A stretch of 64,000 nt of DNA from Candidatus Chloroploca sp. Khr17 (GTDB lineage: Bacteria; Chloroflexota; Chloroflexia; Chloroflexales; Chloroflexaceae). A program made the position numbers and the translations under genes. Below are positions 17,848 through 24,633 of the stretch, one piece after another. Location of the stretch: positions 1 to 64,000 of the forward strand of contig NZ_RYFF01000016.1 of the NCBI RefSeq assembly GCF_004138165.1, read 5' to 3'. How positions within the stretch are numbered: the stretch's first letter is position 1; the number at the start of each line of letters is the position of its first letter. The notes below the pieces were generated by a model. It did no database searches, was not told where the DNA came from, and saw only the letters and a list, made by a program, of their open reading frames with translations.

Positions 17848-18258
17848 CTACTCACGCCACTCGACGTCACCGTCGGCCCAGTGTTCTTGTTTCCAGATCG
17901 GTGCAATCGCCTTGATCCGATCCATGATATACTCGGCGGCCTCGAACGCTTCGTGGCGATGCGGTGCGGCGACAACCACGAGCACCGCAGTCTCACCAAT
18001 GGTGAGTTTGCCTACCCGGTGATGCACGGCAATGTGACCGACCTTCCAGCGGCTTTTTGCCTCATCAGCAAGCTGGGCCAGCACCGGCACAGCCATTTCG
18101 GCATACGCTTCGTAATAGAGCCAGGCCGTGGGCCGACCGCCAAAATGATTGCGCGCCACACCAGCAAACGTGACGACGGCACCATCTTCGGGTGTCGTCA
18201 CATACGCCACCAGTGGGGCAGGCTCAAGTGGTTCAGCAGTAATAAGGAACGGCTGCAT
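17848..18258 (-). CDS. moaE: Molybdopterin synthase catalytic subunit MoaE
   Basis: Large subunit of molybdopterin synthase, converting precursor Z to molybdopterin with sulfur from thiocarboxylated MoaD. Motifs include GAVVTFAGVARNHFGGR (active-site region), LYYEAYAEMA, HRVGKLTIGE, VAAPHRHEAF and IKAIAPIWKQEHW, which holds the catalytic Lys. AGAGG lies six bases before ATG 18258, favouring this start (136 residues) over in-frame ATGs at 18264 and 18309. The start lies inside the end of moaD, so the two genes overlap by 26 bp in different frames. Confidence 0.93.
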   Translation of the reverse strand: MQPFLITAEPLEPAPLVAYVTTPEDGAVVTFAGVARNHFGGRPTAWLYYEAYAEMAVPVLAQLADEAKSRWKVGHIAVHHRVGKLTIGETAVLVVVAAPHRHEAFEAAEYIMDRIKAIAPIWKQEHWADGDVEWRE

Positions 18259-18517
18259 TGGCATCCTCTGTGCCACCACTGACGGGTGGAATAAAGGCAA
18301 CTTCATCATCCTGATGGAGTTGCGCAGACGGCTCGACGAAGGTCTGATTCACCGCAAAGAGCAGGCGACCGGTATAGCCAACCAGGCGGGGATAGGTCGT
18401 GACCAGGGTTTGCCAGAGCTCGGCGACCGTGGCGTGATCAGCGACCTCGTAGGTTTGTTCAGCCTGGCCCACAATATCGCGGTGACCGGCGAAAAAGCGT
18501 ACACGCACCGTGATCAT
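18233..18517 (-). CDS. moaD: Molybdopterin synthase sulfur carrier MoaD with C-terminal tail
   Basis: Ubiquitin-fold sulfur carrier. The body (MITVRVRFFAGHRDIVGQA to EVAFIPPVSGG) is normal, and the Gly-Gly that must be adenylated and thiocarboxylated lies at about residues 81-82. The frame does not stop there: twelve more residues (TEDANAAVPYYC) follow before TGA. Canonical MoaD ends at Gly-Gly, so this form would need processing, or a frameshift into overlapping moaE. The ATG overlaps the stop of the preceding gene (ATGA). See findings. Confidence 0.88.
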   Translation of the reverse strand: MITVRVRFFAGHRDIVGQAEQTYEVADHATVAELWQTLVTTYPRLVGYTGRLLFAVNQTFVEPSAQLHQDDEVAFIPPVSGGTEDANAAVPYYC

Positions 18518-18993
18518 GGCGATTGCTCCGCATATGCTTGGGGGCCAGAACCTGTTGGGCGCAGCGCCTCGGTCTCGACCCGACGCCAGAAGGCGCTGAA
18601 ACGTCGCGGGGCTGCACCACGCCAGGGTACCAGAGGCTGAGGTTGATAGACAACAACCTTGAACTGACTGCGCAACTGCTGGACATACTGCTTAAAACGA
18701 GGGGCAACGCTCGTGGTCACGTGGATCTCATCGGCGGCGTGGGTCACACAAAACGTACGGATCGTCGCAACGACCTCACCCCGATAGATAAACCCATTCC
18801 GGCCTTCAAGCGCCTCAAGCGCCGACTCGTAGAGAAAAAAGAGCCGCTTGAAACTGAGGCGGGCCTCACGCAGGAAGGGTTCATCAAAGACAAAGATCGC
18901 CGGTGCCTCGGGACGGGCCACAAGCGCCGGATCAACCGAACTGAGGCTATCACCATGCAACCAGACAATGGCATTCGTCATAGACATCCTCAC
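18514..18993 (-). CDS. Photolyase N-terminal alpha/beta domain as a separate protein
   Basis: A 159-residue protein resembling the antenna-binding Rossmann-like domain of cryptochrome/photolyase proteins: AIVWLHGDSLSSVDPAL matches the usual strand-loop start, PAIFVFDEPFL the second strand, and RLFFLYESALEAL the helix. No FAD-binding domain follows; that is encoded by the gene immediately upstream. Start by GTG at 18993, sharing GTGA with the stop of that gene; ATGs at 18987 and 18981 are alternatives. Its stop overlaps moaD's ATG. It probably acts with the upstream FAD protein. Confidence 0.7.
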   Translation of the reverse strand: MRMSMTNAIVWLHGDSLSSVDPALVARPEAPAIFVFDEPFLREARLSFKRLFFLYESALEALEGRNGFIYRGEVVATIRTFCVTHAADEIHVTTSVAPRFKQYVQQLRSQFKVVVYQPQPLVPWRGAAPRRFSAFWRRVETEALRPTGSGPQAYAEQSP

Positions 18994-19778
18994 TCAGCAA
19001 AGAGGCGAGCCGCGAGTTCTTCATAGCTTGCATCAAAGGGACAGCCCTCGCGAGCAAGGTGGCAGGTAGCGCAGTAGGCCCCACCACTGAAGCGCTCGAC
19101 ATTCTCGCGGTTGAAGAAATAGGGCTTGTGGCTAAAGGTACTGGCGATCCATTGCCACGAGAGACTATTGGAGGCAGGGTCGCCGTCGAGCAAATGACGG
19201 TAGAAGAGCGCGGCTCCATCGCGCCAATCGATGCCACGCCAATGTTGCAGATAGGCGGCGACCCACATCCGGGCATGATTATGCATATAACCGTTGGTAT
19301 AGAGCTCACGCAGCGCTGTATCAAGGCAGACCAACCCGGTCGCAGCCTGTTCGACATCGGCAGGCACACCTCGCTCACGGCGCAGGGGCACTTTAGCTGG
19401 CTCAAGATCCTCGTGAACGGCCTCGCCTTTTTCGGCATACACGAGTTGCCAGAAGGCACGCCAGGCCAATTCATTGACAAACTTGGCGAGACCGGGGCCG
19501 GGGGCAAAACGGGTCACCAGGTAATCACGCACCTCGGCGAGCCCAAGGATACCGTGGCGAAGATAGGGCGAGAGCAAGGAGACGCCACGACGGACGACAT
19601 CATTGCGGGTACGGGCATAATCACGCGGATCAAAGCTACTCAGGCGATGCAGCGCAGCACGACGACCGCCAGGGGTAGCCGCAGGCTCGGCTGGGCCATC
19701 ATAGAGGCCAGCGAGGGCTTCGGCAAGATAGGCGGCACGCTCAGCGCGGGTTGGGTGCTCGGTTTGCAGACGCATCAT
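18990..19778 (-). CDS. Photolyase FAD-binding domain protein, stand-alone
   Basis: A 262-residue protein equivalent to the helical catalytic domain of photolyases and cryptochromes. Family motifs: SLLSPYLRHGILGLAEVRDY, FVNELAWRAFWQLVY, CLDTALRELYTNGYMHNHAR and LDGDPASNSLSWQWIAS. The N-terminal antenna domain is missing and is the next gene. Four Cys are notable: Cys151, Cys236, Cys239 and Cys246, the last three in YCATCHLAREGC near the C-terminus. Their arrangement resembles the cluster ligands of FeS bacterial photolyases. The start is chosen at 19778, six bases after an extended -10, as the longer frame reaches into the neighbouring gene. First gene of a five-gene operon. Confidence 0.82.
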   Translation of the reverse strand: MMRLQTEHPTRAERAAYLAEALAGLYDGPAEPAATPGGRRAALHRLSSFDPRDYARTRNDVVRRGVSLLSPYLRHGILGLAEVRDYLVTRFAPGPGLAKFVNELAWRAFWQLVYAEKGEAVHEDLEPAKVPLRRERGVPADVEQAATGLVCLDTALRELYTNGYMHNHARMWVAAYLQHWRGIDWRDGAALFYRHLLDGDPASNSLSWQWIASTFSHKPYFFNRENVERFSGGAYCATCHLAREGCPFDASYEELAARLFAE

Positions 19779-19784
19779 AGTAGC

Positions 19785-19793
19785 AGGATACCA
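19785..19793 (-). promoter_or_regulatory. Extended -10 promoter of the photolyase-moaDE-mutM operon
   Basis: TGG-TATCCT on the minus strand, six bases before ATG 19778; transcription would begin at about the start codon. Confidence 0.45.
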
Positions 19794-19797
19794 TACT

Positions 19798-21948
19798 TCA
19801 AGGTTGAGGCAGTGATTGCCTTGCTTGATTTGATACGTGCGCATCTGGGCTGCCGAAATCAGGACGGGCAAAGAGATGGCGCTGGGTCGCGAGCTGTTCA
19901 GCATCAAAGGGGCGCAAGGTCGCAATCAACGCAAGCAACTCGGCCCGCGTAAAACCCGTGGCCTCAATGAGCGTAAAGGCGGTTGGATCAATAAGATTGG
20001 GCGGTATGGCAACATTGGCTGCCTCGGCGTCACTAACAGGATCAGGGTCACGACGGAGCGCGACGCGATACCGTTGGTTGAGTCCGGGTTGCAGCGTGAC
20101 TTGCCAGGGGCCTACCGTTACCTCTTCACCTGTCAACATCTCGTCATAGCCAAAAAGCAGCATCAAACGCTGCGCTTCGCCAAGATAGATCAGCGCAATG
20201 GGCATATCGATGAAATCCGTACCAGTCAACCACAACAAGAGCGCCCGATCCACCGCTGGAGGCGAAGTTGGCAACCAGGGCGGCGTAGCGATTGTAAGCA
20301 TACGGTCAGGATCGGTGACAATCCGTTCTTGAATCAAGGGCAACGCGGGATCGGCACTTGCGAAACGTGGCGCTTCGCTAAACTCACCAATGCCAGTCCA
20401 TGCTCGTTCAATCGCAAACGCGGCACGAATCTGCTCGGCATTGAGGATAAAACCCTCATCGATGAGGCGCCAGGTCACGCGACTCGTCTGGGTTCCACCA
20501 GCGGGGCCAAGCAACTCGGTCGCGCTCCGCAACAGGCCGTGTTGCAGATCAAAAGCCAGCAAAATGACCACCTGATGAGCACTCTCGGCGTCATCGGCAG
20601 GCGGCAAACCAAGTGGGCTCGTGCCAGAAAAACTGACAATCTGCACCATCCGCCCGCCGTCTTGTTGCCGTCCAAGCAAGCGCAGATCAGGCGAGGTTTG
20701 GGCCTGACGTAGATAATGAAGCGGGATCAACCATGGCCCGGTGAGGAGGCGCTCATCACGGGCACGCACCTGACCCGCCGCATCAACATCCTGATCAAGC
20801 AAGATCGGATATTCTTCACTCCATCCTGAAACCAACGACCCATAGAGTGCAGGCACATAGGCTGGATCAATGGCATAGGAAAGGCGGCGCGCCCCGTCGC
20901 CAATCTGAAGCTCATACGGTGCCCCACCGTCGCGGTGGCTCAGCTGCAAACGATGACGGGCCGGCAGGCGGGGATCAAGCCACATCTCGGCACGCATAGG
21001 GGCGACGAGCTGATCACTGAAATACCAGAGCGTTTCGTACCGTGCATACCAGACCCCATTCTGTTGTTGCGGGGTTGTATACCGTTCGATGGCCCGACTA
21101 ATGAGGGCCTGAACATCAACTGGCTCGCGCACGGTACGCTCAACGACCTGCACTGGTTGGCGGAGGAAGCCGGGCAAGACCAGGATCGCAATGAGCACAA
21201 AGACACTGACAGGCACCAGAGCCATCCGCGACGCACGCCAGTTGAAGGCATGGCGCTCTGCGGGTGGCGTCGCCATCTGCACAAGTTTGTGGGCCAGCGC
21301 AGCAGGCAGGATCTGGTCACGCAGCGCTTCGCGGAGGGCCGCTTCGAGGGTCGGCAACAGCTTGCCCCAGGTCTGATCAAACGTGCGGCAGAACGCACAG
21401 GTCGCGAGATGCCCGCGCACCGCCCCTGTCTGGCGTGAACCAACCGACGGATCAGCCAGCACCACCCGCACCGGCGCGCACAACTCACTGCTGACCCGGT
21501 CAGTCAGCGACATCCCGGCGGCAGGCCCGAGCGCCCGTGCGGCGGCAATCAGGGCCTCGCGTGCGGCGGCTGGTTCCATCCCCAGCACCGTTGCAAGCCG
21601 AGCGCCATCATACCCACGCAACAGATAGAGCGTCAACACCATCCGTGCTTGCAATGGCTGACCAAGCAGACTCCGATAGAGGGGTGGCAGATCGACAGGC
21701 AAACGGAGTGGGCGCTGCTTTTGTGGTCGGGCCTGCTCACGGTCGGCCACGATCAGCACACGCGCCAGGAGCGCTGGCTCATCAACGGGCAAATCAGGCG
21801 GATCAGCCAGGAGATCCTTGATCAGCGCCTTGAGCAGCCTGGACGCCTGACGCTCATCGCCAGCCGCAACAAGGGCCACCTGATAGAGCGTATGCCCATA
21901 GAGCGTCAGCGTCTCTTCGATAAACTCAGCAGCGATAGTCATGATCAA
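19798..21948 (-). CDS. Sigma-region-4/anti-sigma-like transmembrane fusion protein
   Basis: A 716-residue protein. Residues about 1-140 resemble an ECF sigma factor, with a region-4-like helix-turn-helix ([20 protein letters not shown], then [20 protein letters not shown]). Next comes an anti-sigma zinc finger with Cys157 and H180-x3-C184-x2-C187 ([10 protein letters not shown]). One transmembrane helix follows at about 241-261 and then an extracytoplasmic part of about 450 residues that I do not recognise. The layout puts promoter-recognition-like and anti-sigma parts in one chain. It overlaps moxR by 4 bp (ATGA), so the two are co-translated. A role in sensing envelope state is inference. 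Confidence 0.7.
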   Translation of the reverse strand: MIMTIAAEFIEETLTLYGHTLYQVALVAAGDERQASRLLKALIKDLLADPPDLPVDEPALLARVLIVADREQARPQKQRPLRLPVDLPPLYRSLLGQPLQARMVLTLYLLRGYDGARLATVLGMEPAAAREALIAAARALGPAAGMSLTDRVSSELCAPVRVVLADPSVGSRQTGAVRGHLATCAFCRTFDQTWGKLLPTLEAALREALRDQILPAALAHKLVQMATPPAERHAFNWRASRMALVPVSVFVLIAILVLPGFLRQPVQVVERTVREPVDVQALISRAIERYTTPQQQNGVWYARYETLWYFSDQLVAPMRAEMWLDPRLPARHRLQLSHRDGGAPYELQIGDGARRLSYAIDPAYVPALYGSLVSGWSEEYPILLDQDVDAAGQVRARDERLLTGPWLIPLHYLRQAQTSPDLRLLGRQQDGGRMVQIVSFSGTSPLGLPPADDAESAHQVVILLAFDLQHGLLRSATELLGPAGGTQTSRVTWRLIDEGFILNAEQIRAAFAIERAWTGIGEFSEAPRFASADPALPLIQERIVTDPDRMLTIATPPWLPTSPPAVDRALLLWLTGTDFIDMPIALIYLGEAQRLMLLFGYDEMLTGEEVTVGPWQVTLQPGLNQRYRVALRRDPDPVSDAEAANVAIPPNLIDPTAFTLIEATGFTRAELLALIATLRPFDAEQLATQRHLFARPDFGSPDAHVSNQARQSLPQP

Positions 21949-22928
21949 CGACTCAAGACTGCACCAGCGCGGTCAAAGCGGCGCCCCGAACGGGCCCCTG
22001 GCACCGGTACCGAAGCCAGGATCTCATCGAGAATCGCCGAAGCAGTCACACTCCGCACTCGTGCAGACGGACTAACAATCATACGATGGCCGAGAACCGG
22101 ACCGACCAGGGCCTTGACATCATCGGGCGAGACAAAATCGTGGCCGCGCATCGCTGCCCTAGCCTGGGCCGTACGATAGAGGGCCAGCGAACCACGGGCA
22201 CTCGCCCCGAGATAGATATCATCGTGATGGCGGGTCGCCGTCACGAGCGCGACAATATACTCCTCGATGAGATCATCAACATAGACCTCTTTGAGCGCCT
22301 GCTGCAACGCAATCAACTCATCAATCTCGGCAACAATCGGCAGGTTCTCGAGGGGATGCATCTGACGTTGGCGTTTCAAGATCGCGATCTCATCAAGCCG
22401 ATCAGGATAGCCAAGATGGAGACGGAGCAAAAAACGATCCAGTTGAGCCTCGGGCAACGGAAAAGTACCTTCATACTCGATCGGATTCTGGGTGGCAAGC
22501 ACAATGAAGGGCGAAGGTAAGGGATGGGTCTCACCATCGACCGTAATCTGGCGCTCCTCCATCGCTTCGAGCAGAGCGCTCTGCGTCTTGGGTGTCGCCC
22601 GATTAATCTCATCAGCGAGCACAATCTGGGCGAAGACCGGGCCAGGACGAAACTCAAAGTCGCGGCTTTGCTGATTAAAAATAGACACACCCGTCACATC
22701 AGAAGGCAGCAGATCGGGTGTAAATTGGATACGCTTGAATGTCCCGCCAATCGAGCGGGCAATGCTCTTGGCGAGCACGGTTTTACCGGTACCAGGCACA
22801 TCTTCGAGGAGCACGTGGCCCCGGCAGAGCAGCGCGACAAGCACCAATTCAACAGCCTGCTGCTTGCCAATAATGACGCGCTCGACATTCTGAAAGATAC
22901 GCTCGGCAAACTCCTTAATGATGACCAT
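21945..22928 (-). CDS. MoxR-family AAA+ ATPase
   Basis: A 327-residue chaperone-like ATPase. Walker A is [16 protein letters not shown] (about residue 40), Walker B is [20 protein letters not shown], sensor 1 lies in [20 protein letters not shown], and the C-terminal lid has [14 protein letters not shown]. MoxR proteins usually act with VWA-domain partners in protein maturation or metal insertion; here the coupled partner is the sigma/anti-sigma-like membrane protein, and no VWA gene is adjacent. An extended -10 promoter lies 55 bases upstream. Confidence 0.93.
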   Translation of the reverse strand: MVIIKEFAERIFQNVERVIIGKQQAVELVLVALLCRGHVLLEDVPGTGKTVLAKSIARSIGGTFKRIQFTPDLLPSDVTGVSIFNQQSRDFEFRPGPVFAQIVLADEINRATPKTQSALLEAMEERQITVDGETHPLPSPFIVLATQNPIEYEGTFPLPEAQLDRFLLRLHLGYPDRLDEIAILKRQRQMHPLENLPIVAEIDELIALQQALKEVYVDDLIEEYIVALVTATRHHDDIYLGASARGSLALYRTAQARAAMRGHDFVSPDDVKALVGPVLGHRMIVSPSARVRSVTASAILDEILASVPVPGARSGRRFDRAGAVLSR

Positions 22929-22983
22929 GTAGCCTCAAAATTCGCAAAACATCTTCACATAGGATGCACAGGGGTCTCCATGC

Positions 22984-22992
22984 AGTATACCA
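22984..22992 (-). promoter_or_regulatory. Extended -10 promoter of moxR
   Basis: TGG-TATACT on the minus strand, about 55 bases before the moxR ATG. No clear -35. Confidence 0.5.
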
Positions 22993-23015
22993 CAGTGGGA
23001 TTGGCGCTGCGGGGT

Positions 23016-23049
23016 ATGCGGTGTGAGGGCATTAGCCCTCGCAACGCAT
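23016..23049. terminator. Stem-loop downstream of aroB
   Basis: Inner arms 23025-23029 and 23036-23040 (GAGGG/CCCTC) and outer arms 23016-23020 and 23045-23049 (ATGCG/CGCAT). No clear U tract follows. Confidence 0.4.
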
Positions 23050-23081
23050 TCCTATATAGGCGAGATGCCTGAACCAGAAGC

Positions 23082-24218
23082 TTAACGTAAGACAAGGACA
23101 TCTCGCACAAGCGCTTCGGGCACATCATCGCGGATGACGACGTGGCCGATGGCCGTAGGCAAGACCCAGCGAACCCGGCGAGCCTGGACTTTTTTGTCAC
23201 GGAGGGTAAGGGCGAGGATAGCCGAGGGATCAAGTTCAGGGGGCATGGTGGTAGCGAGACCATAGGCGCCGAGGACGTTTTGCTGGCGCTGGACGAGATC
23301 GGCGCTACAGAGCTTCATCGCAAGCGCAAGGCGGGCAGCGGCGTGCATGCCCATTGCCACAGCCTCGCCGTGCAGCAAGGTGCCATAGCCCATCAATGCT
23401 TCGACGGCGTGACCGATGGTATGGCCGTAGTTGAGGGTAATGCGTTCGCCCTGTTCGCGTTCGTCGCGGCTCACCACGCCAACCTTCACCGCCACGGCCC
23501 GCCGAATGATGGCGGTCAGGCGCATCGTCAGGTCGGCATCATCAGGCGTCCAGCAGCCTCCAGGTGCCGCCACACTCCAACCACGCTCAGCAGCAAGCGC
23601 TTCGAGTTCAGCAAAGAGTCCGGCGTCGCTGATCACACCATGCTTGATCACTTCGGCCCAACCGGCACGCAACTCGCGGGGGGCAAGCGTTGCCAGGGTT
23701 GCTGTGTCGGCGAGCACAAGCTGTGGTTGATGAAAGGCCCCAATCAGATTTTTGCCAAGTGGGTGATTGATCCCGGTCTTGCCACCAACGGCGGCGTCAA
23801 CCATTGCCAGCAGCGTCGTCGGTAGCTGGATCACGGCAATGCCACGCAGCACACTGGCGGCGGCAAAACCGGCCAGATCGCCGAGCACCCCCCCGCCCAA
23901 CGCCAGGATGGCATCACGCCGCTCGACACCGCCACCGATCAACCAATCGTAGAGCAACCCCAGTTGCGTACTACTCTTACTGGCCTCACCCGAAGGAACG
24001 GTCGTGAAGTTCACGGCGAAGCCTGCCGCACGCAACATCGCCACCAGGGGCATCCCATACGGTTGCGCCACCACCTCATCACAAACCAGCCAGAGCGTCC
24101 CACGCAAACCGAGGTTCTTCAACCGTTCAGGGAGGAGCGTCAACGCCTGGGCTTCGACCACCACCGGATAACGGGCATGTTCCATCGTCACCATCAACGT
24201 CTCGGCAGCATTATCCAT
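23082..24218 (-). CDS. aroB: 3-dehydroquinate synthase
   Basis: Second enzyme of the shikimate pathway, cyclising DAHP to 3-dehydroquinate with NAD and a divalent metal. Diagnostic motifs: ALGGGVLGDLAGFAAASVLR (NAD site), PTTLLAMVDAAVGGKTGINH (substrate site), the metal-ligand Glu in GWAEVIKHG, and NYGHTIGHAVEALMGYG and LLHGEAVAMGM with metal His residues. I start at ATG 24218 (378 residues); the longer frame begins with TTG at 24236. A shorter start at 24194 is possible. A palindrome holding a -10-like element lies 53 bp upstream. Confidence 0.95.
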   Translation of the reverse strand: MDNAAETLMVTMEHARYPVVVEAQALTLLPERLKNLGLRGTLWLVCDEVVAQPYGMPLVAMLRAAGFAVNFTTVPSGEASKSSTQLGLLYDWLIGGGVERRDAILALGGGVLGDLAGFAAASVLRGIAVIQLPTTLLAMVDAAVGGKTGINHPLGKNLIGAFHQPQLVLADTATLATLAPRELRAGWAEVIKHGVISDAGLFAELEALAAERGWSVAAPGGCWTPDDADLTMRLTAIIRRAVAVKVGVVSRDEREQGERITLNYGHTIGHAVEALMGYGTLLHGEAVAMGMHAAARLALAMKLCSADLVQRQQNVLGAYGLATTMPPELDPSAILALTLRDKKVQARRVRWVLPTAIGHVVIRDDVPEALVRDVLVLR

Positions 24219-24270
24219 AGACTGTTCAACCAGCAACTTTCTCTATACAAAAGGGACGGATGCTACGACA

Positions 24271-24292
24271 CTACTCATTGTACAATGAGTAG
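24271..24292. repeat. 22-bp perfect palindrome upstream of aroB
   Basis: CTACTCATTGT and its exact reverse complement meet without a spacer. Each strand contains TACAAT in the centre, so it could be an operator covering a bidirectional -10. Confidence 0.8.
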
Positions 24293-24384
24293 CATGACAT
24301 GGCGCAGGCCCTTGAACATAACCGCGAGCAAACCTGTAGGGCGATTGCCTCATACGAAACCGGATACAACAAGGCGCTCTATCA

Positions 24385-24455
24385 GGGCACCCGCAAGGGG
24401 TGCCCCTACAGGCCGGGGGCCGGGCCCGGTGTACGGGCACCCCTTGCGGGTGCCC
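24385..24455. repeat. Inverted repeat, 21-bp perfect arms
   Basis: Arms 24385-24405 and 24435-24455 are exact reverse complements, GC-rich, with a 29-base GC-rich spacer. Confidence 0.85.
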
Positions 24456-24492
24456 TGGCGGGTGCATACACGCAAGATGCAATCGCCCTAGC

Positions 24493-24565
24493 AAACCTGC
24501 CAGGTGTGCACCGCCGCGATCCTTGGGGGAACGGCACCGGGTCCCGCCGCACACCTGGCAGGTTT
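24493..24565. repeat. Inverted repeat, 17-bp perfect arms
   Basis: Arms 24493-24509 and 24549-24565 are exact reverse complements with a 39-base spacer. The arm contains AACCTGCCAGGTG, a type of arm often found in dispersed intergenic repeats. Confidence 0.85.
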
Positions 24566-24633
24566 GAATCAGATTTGAGGGCGCAGCCCTCAAGCATGCA
24601 TGTTAGGGCACGAGCCCTGAAAAGGAACCTCCC

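Larger units (their letters stand above)
24237..24633. other. Repeat-rich intergenic region between aroB and the metal ATPase gene
   Basis: No gene is supported. The stretch holds the 22-bp palindrome at 24271-24292 and two long-spaced inverted repeats (24385-24455 and 24493-24565). The ATPase ribosome binding site AAGGA lies just before 24634. Confidence 0.7.

Noticed and set aside
18990-19925. Longer start of the FAD-binding photolyase gene at 19925
   Set aside because: It would overlap the upstream gene by about 130 bp, and the extra residues are unlike photolyases; an extended -10 lies just before ATG 19778.
24385-24565. CRISPR array
   Set aside because: The repeats are inverted, only two copies each, with unequal spacers; no direct repeat-spacer series and no cas genes.
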